A DNA stretch of 12,401 nt from Spirochaeta sp. GTDB lineage: Bacteria; Spirochaetota; Spirochaetia; DSM-27196; Alkalispirochaetaceae. The DNA lies in contig JAQIBO010000326.1 in assembly GCA_027859055.1 (NCBI GenBank), positions 1 to 12,401 of the forward strand. Reading direction: 5' to 3'. A model generated the notes under the pieces. The model worked only from the letters and a program-made list of their open reading frames with translations. It made no database searches and was not told the DNA's origin. Made by a program: the position numbers and the translations under genes. Below are positions 6,447-12,401 of the stretch, one piece after another. The stretch's first letter is position 1, and each line of letters starts with the position of its first letter.

Positions 6447-7723
6447 TGCAGTTTGTTCTTCCACGACAGCCGGAACTTCACGTCGGAGCGGGGATTCTAT
6501 CGGACCTGCCGGAGACGCTTGCGCGGCGCAAATTTGAGACCGTTGCGATCGTCACCGGAGGGCGATCGGTGCGGGGAACCGAGACCTGGAGTGAGATCAC
6601 AAACGGGCTGGTGACGAGGGGGATCGAATTTCTCGATTTCACTGTCCGCGGCGAACCGAGTCCGGACACGGTCGATCGATTCCGGGATGAGGTGCTCCGG
6701 GATGCACCGGCGTGCCAGGCGGTGGTAGCGATCGGCGGCGGCAGCGTAATCGACGCCGGAAAGGCGCTTGCGGCCCTGCTGGCGATGACCGCGGAGCGCA
6801 AAGAGGTCGGGGACGGAGGGGGGGCGGCTGATGCGACAGGCGACGCCGGAGACGGCGGATCGGTCGGAATTGGCGACTACCTTGAAGGAGTGGGAACGCG
6901 CACTCCCACCGGCGCGACGCTCCCCCTGATCGTCGCCCCGACCACTGCAGGTACCGGCAGCGAGGCGACAAAAAACGCCGTGTTGAGTTCCGTCGGTCCC
7001 GACGGATTCAAAAAATCGCTTCGCCACGACAACTACATTCCCCGGGTCGCGTTGATCGACCCCGTTATCCACCTCGGGTGCCCCGACAGCGTCACCCGGG
7101 CGAGTGGACTGGACGCGATCACCCAACTGATCGAAGTGTACCTGTCCGTCGCGGCCAACCCCCTCACCGACGCACTGGCCCTTGAAGGTCTGCGCCGCGC
7201 GGGGCACGCGTTCCCGCGCCTCCTCGCGGGCGAAGACACGCCGGAACTCCGCACGGACATGGCCCTTGCAGCCTATATCAGCGGCGTTGGCCTCGCCGCA
7301 GTGGGCCTGGGCGTCGTTCACGGCGTCGCCTCACCCCTTGGGGCGCGGCACGCGGTGCCCCACGGCGTGGTGGGCGGCCTGTGCCTCGCGCCGTCGATCG
7401 CCGCCACCGTCGCCGCCGGTGATGAGGCCACTGCGGGCGCCCGCCGGCGCTACGCGGAGGTGGCTGTGGTGATGGAAGTGGCGGCTTCAGATGCGGGTGG
7501 GGCCGCAGCCGCTTCCCGGCCCGGTGCGGGCGCGCCGGCAACAGAGGCGGTGGAGCGCCTGGTGGAGACGCTCGGGCAGTGGGCGGAATCGCTTCCCCGA
7601 CTTGGCGAGTTCGGGTTTACCGCCGCGGAGCTCCGGGAACTGGCGGCGGCCAGCGGGGTGAAGAACCATCCTGTTCCGCTCTCCGCGGAGGAGATCGCCG
7701 CGGTTCTGGGGGCGGTCCTGTGA
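6446..7723 (+). CDS. Iron-containing (group III) alcohol dehydrogenase
   Basis: NAD(P)-dependent alcohol/aldehyde oxidoreductase of the Fe-ADH/dehydroquinate synthase-like fold, 425 aa. The dinucleotide loop GGGSVIDAGKA is at 97-107 and APTTAGTGSE at 164-173. Metal ligands aligned with FucO are D223 in GLDAITQ, H292 in VVHGVAS and H306 in VPHGVV. The usual second ligand (H in DALTH) is Q227; I recall this DAxxQLxE form in a sizeable subgroup, so it may be a normal variant rather than decay. Two glycine/alanine-rich low-complexity inserts (about 121-141 and 346-366) sit in predicted loops. I chose ATG 6446 (TGATG overlap with yhbY, GGGAGG 4 nt upstream) over GTG 6443. Likely role is NADH reoxidation in fermentation; the substrate is unknown. 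Confidence 0.9.
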   Translation: MQFVLPRQPELHVGAGILSDLPETLARRKFETVAIVTGGRSVRGTETWSEITNGLVTRGIEFLDFTVRGEPSPDTVDRFRDEVLRDAPACQAVVAIGGGSVIDAGKALAALLAMTAERKEVGDGGGAADATGDAGDGGSVGIGDYLEGVGTRTPTGATLPLIVAPTTAGTGSEATKNAVLSSVGPDGFKKSLRHDNYIPRVALIDPVIHLGCPDSVTRASGLDAITQLIEVYLSVAANPLTDALALEGLRRAGHAFPRLLAGEDTPELRTDMALAAYISGVGLAAVGLGVVHGVASPLGARHAVPHGVVGGLCLAPSIAATVAAGDEATAGARRRYAEVAVVMEVAASDAGGAAAASRPGAGAPATEAVERLVETLGQWAESLPRLGEFGFTAAELRELAAASGVKNHPVPLSAEEIAAVLGAVL

Positions 7724-8790
7724 GCGGTACATCCAACGACGGAGCCAGGGGAAACACCAGTTCCAGCCCAAACACCAGCTCAGGCGTAAACACCGGCGGC
7801 GGGAGGAACCCCTGGACCGTACCGCCGGCGGGTCCGTTCCTGGTGGTCGGGTTCAACCCGACGCTTCAAACGACGATGGTGTTTGAAACCCTGCAGGTGG
7901 GGGAGGTGAACCGCGCCGTCGAGACGTGGTACGACGTCGCCGGAAAAGGGCTCAACGTTGCCCGCGTGCTGAGTCAACTCGGTGAAGAGGCGGTTCATCT
8001 GACGCATCTCGGCGGGCCGGAACGCGAACGCTTTCTCGCGATGTGTGAACGTGACGGAATAGACGTGACCGACGTACCCGGCGGTTCGGCGATCAGGACG
8101 TGCACTACCGTGGTGGATCGGCAGAACGCCACTGCGACGGAGCTGATTGAACCCGCTTCAGCGGTAACCGCGACGGTCGAACAGGCGCTGGTCGATCGGT
8201 TTTGCACGCTTCTTGAGCGCTGCAACACGGTGGTTCTTGCCGGTTCGTTGGCGCCGGGGTACACGGAGGATCTGCCCGCGCGGCTCACATCGATGGCGCG
8301 CCGAGCCGGGCTGCACGTCTTTGCCGATTACCGGGGCGTTCCATTGCAGAAAACGCTGCAGAATCCGCCGGGAGAACGGCCGAATATCCTGAAGATCAAC
8401 CTGGTGGAGTTTGCGGCGACGTTTTTCTTTGGCGGGGCCAAGGGGCTGGCCGAGCATACCCGCGATGAGGAGGTGCTCCGGACGGCGCAGACCCACATGC
8501 GCGCCGTCCGTGAAATGGGTATCGTCCCGATTGTGACGCGCGGCAGGGAGCCGGCGCTGTATCTCGGTGAAGACGGGGGGCTGCTTGAGTCTCCACCGCT
8601 GGAGATCACCGCGGTAAACGCGATCGGAAGCGGAGACTCCTTTGCTGCGGGGCTGCTTCACGAGCTCGCCGCCGGCGGGACCCTCGATATCGCACTGGAG
8701 CGCGCTCACGCCGTCGCGGCGATGAACGCCTCCAACATCCATCCCGGCTCAATCAGGCCGCACCGGGGCGGCACTGACCGTCCGGAGTAA
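7720..8790 (+). CDS. PfkB-family sugar-phosphate kinase, probable 1-phosphofructokinase
   Basis: Ribokinase-fold ATP-dependent kinase, 356 aa, most like the FruK/LacC branch (fructose-1-P or tagatose-6-P to the bisphosphate). The substrate side opens with GFNPTLQTTM (44-53); AGKGLNVARVLSQLGE follows GKG at 75-77. KINLVEF is mid-protein, and NAIGSGDSFAAG contains the catalytic base D306. GTG 7720 overlaps the ADH stop (GTGA, 4 nt) and gives only a short extension. The upstream frame back to 7579 lies entirely inside the ADH gene. Residues 2-38 are a Ser/Asn/Thr/Gly-rich tail absent from ordinary FruK. It is partly built from a 6-codon tandem repeat and is probably disordered. No PTS fructose genes are adjacent, so the substrate is not fixed by context. 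It ends 4 bp from the convergent PPi-PFK gene. Confidence 0.87.
   Translation: MSGTSNDGARGNTSSSPNTSSGVNTGGGRNPWTVPPAGPFLVVGFNPTLQTTMVFETLQVGEVNRAVETWYDVAGKGLNVARVLSQLGEEAVHLTHLGGPERERFLAMCERDGIDVTDVPGGSAIRTCTTVVDRQNATATELIEPASAVTATVEQALVDRFCTLLERCNTVVLAGSLAPGYTEDLPARLTSMARRAGLHVFADYRGVPLQKTLQNPPGERPNILKINLVEFAATFFFGGAKGLAEHTRDEEVLRTAQTHMRAVREMGIVPIVTRGREPALYLGEDGGLLESPPLEITAVNAIGSGDSFAAGLLHELAAGGTLDIALERAHAVAAMNASNIHPGSIRPHRGGTDRPE
7753..7806 (+). repeat. Three-unit 18-bp tandem repeat in the kinase N-terminus
   Basis: Three consecutive 18-bp units start at 7753, 7771 and 7789, each opening with AACACC. They encode NTSSSP, NTSSGV and NTGGGR, in frame with the PfkB kinase and directly before its fold begins. 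Units one and two are similar over most of their length; the third is diverged. The 6-codon period means copy-number change would keep the frame. Confidence 0.75.
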
Positions 8791-8794
8791 GGGG

Positions 8795-10462
8795 TTAAAT
8801 CTCCAGGCCGTGTTCCAGCTGGAGCGTCATGGTGGGCATATTGCACACCTCGTCGGGGCCGTAGTACTGAATCGCACCGGGGTTGGTGAAGGAGGTCTCC
8901 TTAGCCCACGCCTCCCGCTCCGCGGCAAATCGGCGAAACGGAGCTTCGTCCAGTTCTACCAGCGCTTTGCGGATCACCGGCTTCTGCGAGCCGTGGCGTT
9001 GCTCCATGTTCATCATCATGGTGAGGGGGATACCCCCGGCAACCCACTCTTCGGCCGGTTTTGCCAGGTTCCGAACGCTGGAAATATACCCGGTGAGGCC
9101 GTTTGCGATCAGAAGGAACGCGCCGTACCCCAATCCGTAGGTGTAATCGGCGTCAAAATTGCTGGGAAACGCGCAGCGTCCCTCGTAGCCGAAAAAGTGG
9201 TGCTGCGAGCTGAATTTCCCGGTATAGGTGCCTTTCGCCGTGCGTTCCCGCAGACTGTCCTCAACCATCTCGATCAGCAGTTTTTCCGTCTCGATTCGGG
9301 AGACCTGAACGTTTCCGTGGGGGTCGCGATCCATAAGCAACTGGCGTTGAATGCTGTTGGGAAGTGAAGAGAATACGTACGAGGTGTTCCTCCCCAGATT
9401 CTTATTGACCCATTCCGCCTGATCCTCAAACGTCCTGAGTTGCGTGAAATAATTGCTGTCGGTGGCAAGCAGATCGTTCAGCTCGTGGATCAACGCGCCC
9501 ACCTCCGGAATGAACTCGTTCAGCCCCTCCGGAACAAGAACGACCCCGAAGTTTTCAACCTGTTCCGCCCGCGCAACGATGATCTCCACGATAGACGCGA
9601 CGATATCGTTCAGGGTCTGGCGTTTTTCTTTGACCTCTTCGGAGATGATGCAGACGTTCGGCTGCGTCTGTAGCGCGCATTCAAGGGCGATGTGGCTGGC
9701 GCTGCGTCCCATCAGTTTGATGAAGTGCCAGTATTTCTTCGCGCTGTTCGCGTCGCGTTCGATGTTCCCGATCAGTTCGGAATAGGTTTTCACCGCGGTG
9801 TCAAACCCGAAGGAGGTCTCGATATACTCGTTCTTGAGATCACCATCGATCGTCTTGGGGACGCCAATTACCTGCACGGGGTCCCCGTTTGCGGCGAAAT
9901 ACTCGGCGAGGAGTGCTGCGTTGGTGTTACTGTCGTCGCCCCCGATCACGACCACCGCATCCACGGAGTTTCGCTTACACGTCTCACGGACCGCGGCAAA
10001 CTGTTCCGGTGTTTCGATCTTGGTGCGGCCGCTGCCGATGATGTCGAACCCGCCGGTGTTGCGGAACTCATCCATGTACTCCGCGGTGATTTCCATCTTT
10101 TTGTCGTCGATCAGGCCTCCGGGCCCGGCGAGAAAACCGAGAAGCCGGTTGTCCGGATTGGCTGCTTTCAGGGCGTCGAAGATCCCGGCAATAACATTGT
10201 GTCCGCCGGGAGCCTGTCCGCCGGAAAGGATCACGCCGACAGTGCGTTGTGTCGCGGCATTCTCGTTTGTACGTCCGCCGACAAGCGTGGCGATCGGCTT
10301 GCCGTAGGTATTGCCAAACTGGCTGCGAAGTGCGTCCTGGTCTGCGATCGCCTCGGTCGGATCGCCGAGTTCCACGGATATGTCGGCAACAGCCCCGCGG
10401 ACTTGCGGCGGCAGTTTCGGTTCGTACTTGTATCGGTCGATTTGGAGGTTAGAGTGTTTCAT
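8795..10462 (-). CDS. Pyrophosphate-dependent 6-phosphofructokinase, long (beta-like) type
   Basis: Cytoplasmic, reversible enzyme: fructose-6-P + PPi to fructose-1,6-bisphosphate + Pi, usable in both glycolysis and gluconeogenesis. The phosphate loop is GGQAPGG (81-87). GGDD (174-177) carries the second aspartate that excludes ATP in PPi-type enzymes, and K203 of PKTIDGD is the matching PPi lysine. The catalytic aspartate lies in TIDGD (204-208), and MGRSASH (251-257) binds fructose-6-P. Length of 555 aa matches the long clade found in spirochaetes and in plant PFP beta subunits, not the 320-aa bacterial PFK. I chose ATG 10462 (MKHSNLQIDRYKYEPKLP); an extension to 10513 would cross the promoter. 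It is divergent from manA and abuts the PfkB kinase gene tail to tail. No Shine-Dalgarno sequence is present. Confidence 0.95.
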   Translation of the reverse strand: MKHSNLQIDRYKYEPKLPPQVRGAVADISVELGDPTEAIADQDALRSQFGNTYGKPIATLVGGRTNENAATQRTVGVILSGGQAPGGHNVIAGIFDALKAANPDNRLLGFLAGPGGLIDDKKMEITAEYMDEFRNTGGFDIIGSGRTKIETPEQFAAVRETCKRNSVDAVVVIGGDDSNTNAALLAEYFAANGDPVQVIGVPKTIDGDLKNEYIETSFGFDTAVKTYSELIGNIERDANSAKKYWHFIKLMGRSASHIALECALQTQPNVCIISEEVKEKRQTLNDIVASIVEIIVARAEQVENFGVVLVPEGLNEFIPEVGALIHELNDLLATDSNYFTQLRTFEDQAEWVNKNLGRNTSYVFSSLPNSIQRQLLMDRDPHGNVQVSRIETEKLLIEMVEDSLRERTAKGTYTGKFSSQHHFFGYEGRCAFPSNFDADYTYGLGYGAFLLIANGLTGYISSVRNLAKPAEEWVAGGIPLTMMMNMEQRHGSQKPVIRKALVELDEAPFRRFAAEREAWAKETSFTNPGAIQYYGPDEVCNMPTMTLQLEHGLEI

Positions 10463-10471
10463 TTCGCGGGT

Positions 10472-10500
10472 ATTGTAGTTGCCCCGCAGTGGTCTTGCAA
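10472..10500 (-). promoter_or_regulatory. Candidate promoter of the PPi-PFK gene, predicting a near-leaderless mRNA
   Basis: On the minus strand TTGCAA (10500-10495, 4/6) is separated by 17 bp from TACAAT (10477-10472, 5/6). Nine nucleotides (ACCCGCGAA) then lead to ATG 10462. With a usual -10 to start distance, transcription begins within about 0-3 nt of the start codon. No Shine-Dalgarno-like run lies in the gap. Confidence 0.65.
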
Positions 10501-10619
10501 CTGGAGTATACACAATCGTGTTGCGGAATCTGGCGCAAATCGTTGTGCTGCCAGGCGACTTGTTCGCGACTCCGCTTGAAATCAGTAAAACCCGGCTCCA
10601 GCGCGAATTGGGACCGGTT

Positions 10620-10649
10620 TTGCAACAACGTCGTGTATACCGGTAATAT
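10620..10649 (+). promoter_or_regulatory. Possible second, upstream manA promoter
   Basis: TTGCAA (10620-10625), an 18 bp spacer and TAATAT (10644-10649, 4/6). It would give a leader of about 30 nt that lacks a Shine-Dalgarno sequence. It is weaker than the start-proximal manA promoter and overlaps one GTATACCGG copy. Confidence 0.25.
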
Positions 10650-10650
10650 A

Positions 10651-10679
10651 TTGACCGGACCGGGGCATCGGCCTAGTAT
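10651..10679 (+). promoter_or_regulatory. Candidate manA promoter, predicting a leaderless mRNA
   Basis: TTGACC (10651-10656, 5/6 to TTGACA), a 17 bp spacer, then TAGTAT (10674-10679, 4/6 to TATAAT). Only ACCGGC (6 nt) separates the -10 from ATG 10686, so transcription should start at or next to the start codon. There is no Shine-Dalgarno sequence. This is the best-spaced example of the start-proximal promoter pattern in the window. Confidence 0.65.
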
Positions 10680-10685
10680 ACCGGC

Positions 10686-12008
10686 ATGTCGATTCGACTG
10701 ATGAAAAACGTGGTGCAAACCTATCCGTGGGGAAGTACCACGATGCTGTCCCGGATCAGGGGGGCTGCAACGCCCGCGGCGCATCCCGAAGCGGAAATGT
10801 GGATGGGGTCTCACCCCCGGGGTGCCAGCGTTCTTGTGTCGAATAGCGGAGAGGAAACACGGATTCCCGAGAACAGTGTACCGTTTCTTTTCAAGATACT
10901 GACCGCCAGGAACGGGCTGTCCATTCAGGCGCACCCGAGCAAGATACAGGCGGAAGAGGGCTACGCCCGGGAAAACGCGGCTGGCATACCCGTCGACGCG
11001 CCCCATCGGAACTACCGTGACACGAATCACAAGCCGGAACTGATGTGCGCGCTGACCGATTTTTACGGATTGCGGGGGTTTCGTCCGGTTACTGCGATCG
11101 CTGCGGAGCTGGTTCAGGTCTGCGCCGCTGCGGAGCACCTACCGACATCCTTCTGCACGGCTGTCGCGGCTCTCCAGGAATCTCCCGACGGAGATGCGTG
11201 GCGCCATGTGTTTCAGGCGTTGCTTGAAACCGGAGAAGACCCGGCGTATCGCGCAGTCCTGACCCACGCGGCGGCGCACGTCGCCCGCTCGAAGGGAACC
11301 CCGGACCCGAATACCGGTGCGGTTGATCGGGCGGACCGGTACTGGTGGGTGCTGGAGCTCCAACGGCAGTTCCCCGATGATCCGGGAACGTTGGCGCCCC
11401 TGTATCTGAACCTCGTCCACCTCCGGCCCGGCGAGGCGGTCTATCTCGACGCGCAGACGTTACACGCCTATCTCTTTGGCGCCGGTATTGAAATTATGGC
11501 TAATTCCGACAACGTGCTGCGCGCGGGATGTACATCCAAGCACGTCGACATCGGGGAGCTGAATCGCGTGCTTTCCTTCCGTACCGCATCGGCACCGGTG
11601 ATCACGCCCACTGCGGATTCCGGCGTGTGGATGTACCCGACGCCGGCAGCGGAGTTCGAACTCCGTCGGATCCGCTGCTCCCGGGTTCCCCGCGTGCGCC
11701 TGTCTCGAGCCAACGGACCGGCGATCGTGCTGGCGATCGGTGGAACAGTCCGTCTGAGTGAGGGAGAGACGACAGTTCGGTTGGGAAGCGGGGAGTCGGC
11801 GTTCCTTGATGGAAGTGCACCGGATGAGCGGCGGCAGGATGCGCAACGGATGCCGCGGCGGGGCCACACCGTCGGGACTCCACCGGCGGAACAGGAGGTG
11901 GTTATCGCGGTGGCCGAGGGACAGGGCGGCGAACCGGTTGCCCCTGATATCGAGCCGTTCGTCTTTATCGCCGCGCTCCCCGGGGCGGTCACGGTGGTGA
12001 GCGAGTAG
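10686..12008 (+). CDS. manA: Mannose-6-phosphate isomerase, class I
   Basis: Zinc-dependent cytoplasmic enzyme interconverting mannose-6-P and fructose-6-P; it feeds mannose into glycolysis or supplies mannose-6-P for polysaccharides. The N-terminus has the family's VVQTYPWGS (9-17). Zinc ligands are Q81 and H83 in IQAHPS, E118 in HKPEL and H260 in QTLHAYL. The catalytic arginine is R279 in NSDNVLRAG, followed by TSKHVDIGEL. The 440 aa are slightly longer than E. coli ManA. The C-terminal cupin region contains an Arg/Pro-rich stretch (around DERRQDAQRMPRRGH) not typical of the family. ATG 10686 gives the normal start; ATG 10701 is possible but less likely. It is divergent from the PPi-PFK gene, its functional partner. 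Its stop overlaps the GTG of the next gene (TAGTG). Confidence 0.95.
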   Translation: MSIRLMKNVVQTYPWGSTTMLSRIRGAATPAAHPEAEMWMGSHPRGASVLVSNSGEETRIPENSVPFLFKILTARNGLSIQAHPSKIQAEEGYARENAAGIPVDAPHRNYRDTNHKPELMCALTDFYGLRGFRPVTAIAAELVQVCAAAEHLPTSFCTAVAALQESPDGDAWRHVFQALLETGEDPAYRAVLTHAAAHVARSKGTPDPNTGAVDRADRYWWVLELQRQFPDDPGTLAPLYLNLVHLRPGEAVYLDAQTLHAYLFGAGIEIMANSDNVLRAGCTSKHVDIGELNRVLSFRTASAPVITPTADSGVWMYPTPAAEFELRRIRCSRVPRVRLSRANGPAIVLAIGGTVRLSEGETTVRLGSGESAFLDGSAPDERRQDAQRMPRRGHTVGTPPAEQEVVIAVAEGQGGEPVAPDIEPFVFIAALPGAVTVVSE

Positions 12009-12401
12009 TGGCGGCAACCGACGGATGGCCGGCACCCCCGGTCTGGGTGGACGGGGACTCCTGTCCGGTGGAGATTCGCGAGCTGCTTCTTCGCTGGAAT
12101 GAGCGGGGCCGGGTCCGGGTGGAGTTTCTGGCAAACCGGCCGCTGCGGGGTACCGGGACCACGGTGGTAGACCCGGGGCAGACGGTGGATGCCGTCATTC
12201 TGGAACGCCTCGAAGGGATGTCGCGGCCGGAGCGGGGCCGCCTCATTGTCGTTACCCGCGATATTCCGCTGGCGGAGCGCTGCCTGCCCTTCGGGTGTAC
12301 CGTGATCAACGATCGGGGAACGGTGTTTGACGCGGCGACCGTTGCTGAGCGGCGGTCGATCCGGGACGGCAACGCGGAAATTCGCGCCCTGGGACTGGAG
12401 T
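12008..12401 (+). CDS. YaiI/YqxD (DUF188) family protein, partial, PIN-like fold
   Basis: The frame starts at GTG 12008, sharing one base with the manA TAG, and runs off the right edge after 131 codons. The family's two conserved blocks are visible: VDGDSCPVEI (14-23, usually VDADACPV) and VVTRDIPLAE (81-90), then VINDRGTVF. Aspartates D15, D17 and D85 form the acidic cluster expected of a PIN-like nuclease fold; the biochemical activity of DUF188 proteins is, as far as I know, not settled. Family proteins are about 150 aa, so only a short C-terminal piece is missing. No in-frame ATG precedes the conserved block, which supports GTG as the start. Translational coupling to manA is likely; a functional link to it is not evident. 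Confidence 0.88.
   Translation, partial: MAATDGWPAPPVWVDGDSCPVEIRELLLRWNERGRVRVEFLANRPLRGTGTTVVDPGQTVDAVILERLEGMSRPERGRLIVVTRDIPLAERCLPFGCTVINDRGTVFDAATVAERRSIRDGNAEIRALGLE

Larger units (their letters stand above)
10506..10684. promoter_or_regulatory. Divergent PPi-PFK/manA control region with repeated GTATAC sites
   Basis: The palindrome GTATAC occurs three times here: 10506-10511, 10635-10640 and 10676-10681. The last two extend to GTATACCGG and lie 41 bp apart; the last overlaps the manA -10. Other dyads are TTGCG (10521-10525) with CGCAA (10534-10538) around an 8-nt centre, and AAAACC (10587-10592) with GGTTTT (10616-10621). I see no open reading frame with coding character in this 223 bp gap. 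Any of these could be regulator sites; no known consensus was recognised. Confidence 0.35.

Noticed and set aside
7579..7719. Upstream extension of the PfkB kinase inside the ADH gene.
   Set aside because: The stretch is the out-of-frame reading of well-conserved ADH sequence. GTG 7720 overlaps the ADH stop, as other cistrons here do.
7753..7806. Tandem repeats considered as a CRISPR array.
   Set aside because: The units are 18 bp and directly adjacent without spacers, in frame with a kinase gene.
9692..10579. Long plus-strand open frame (295 codons) opposite PPi-PFK, with similar long antisense frames opposite the acyl-CoA synthetase, DUF2779 and ADH genes.
   Set aside because: Each lies opposite a gene with complete family motifs. 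The predicted peptides are Arg/Ser/Pro-rich without any motif, as expected from antisense reading of GC-rich coding DNA.

Overview
The window is a dense, visibly GC-rich stretch of bacterial chromosome, mostly housekeeping central carbon metabolism. Acetate kinase, a PPi-dependent phosphofructokinase of the long (about 555 aa) type, a PfkB-family sugar kinase, mannose-6-phosphate isomerase and an iron-type alcohol dehydrogenase suggest a saccharolytic fermenter. The long PPi-PFK together with a FAA1/FadD15-like acyl-CoA synthetase would fit a free-living spirochaete of the Spirochaeta/Alkalispirochaeta kind. That assignment is inference from gene content; there is no rRNA, tRNA or other marker gene here.

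Layout. 1-3089 (+): the end of a TPR-like protein, then ackA, then a DUF2779-family predicted nuclease starting on the ackA stop codon. 3102-5003 (-): long-chain acyl-CoA synthetase, convergent with the nuclease. 5068-5096 (-): a strong intrinsic terminator. 5135-5920 (-): an unrecognised secreted protein. 5921-6125: an AT-rich divergent control region with inverted repeats. 6126-8790 (+): an overlapping operon of a YhbY RNA-binding protein, Fe-ADH and PfkB kinase. 8795-10462 (-): PPi-PFK, convergent with the kinase gene with only 4 bp between. 10463-10685: a divergent control region. 10686-12401 (+): manA and the start of a YaiI/YqxD (DUF188) protein.

How the genes fit together. ManA makes fructose-6-P, PPi-PFK interconverts fructose-6-P and fructose-1,6-bisphosphate, the PfkB kinase probably feeds the same pool from fructose-1-P, and AckA makes ATP from acetyl-P at the end of fermentation. 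The ADH may reoxidise NADH.

The most notable signal is not a gene. Four genes that stand first in their transcription units (acyl-CoA synthetase, yhbY, PPi-PFK, manA) have a candidate -10 box only 6-9 nt upstream of the start codon and no Shine-Dalgarno sequence, which predicts leaderless or near-leaderless mRNAs. Downstream genes instead start by 1-4 nt stop/start overlap or use a Shine-Dalgarno sequence. I found no CRISPR array, insertion sequence, phage gene or recognisable defence island. The only nuclease-like gene whose role is unclear is the DUF2779 protein.
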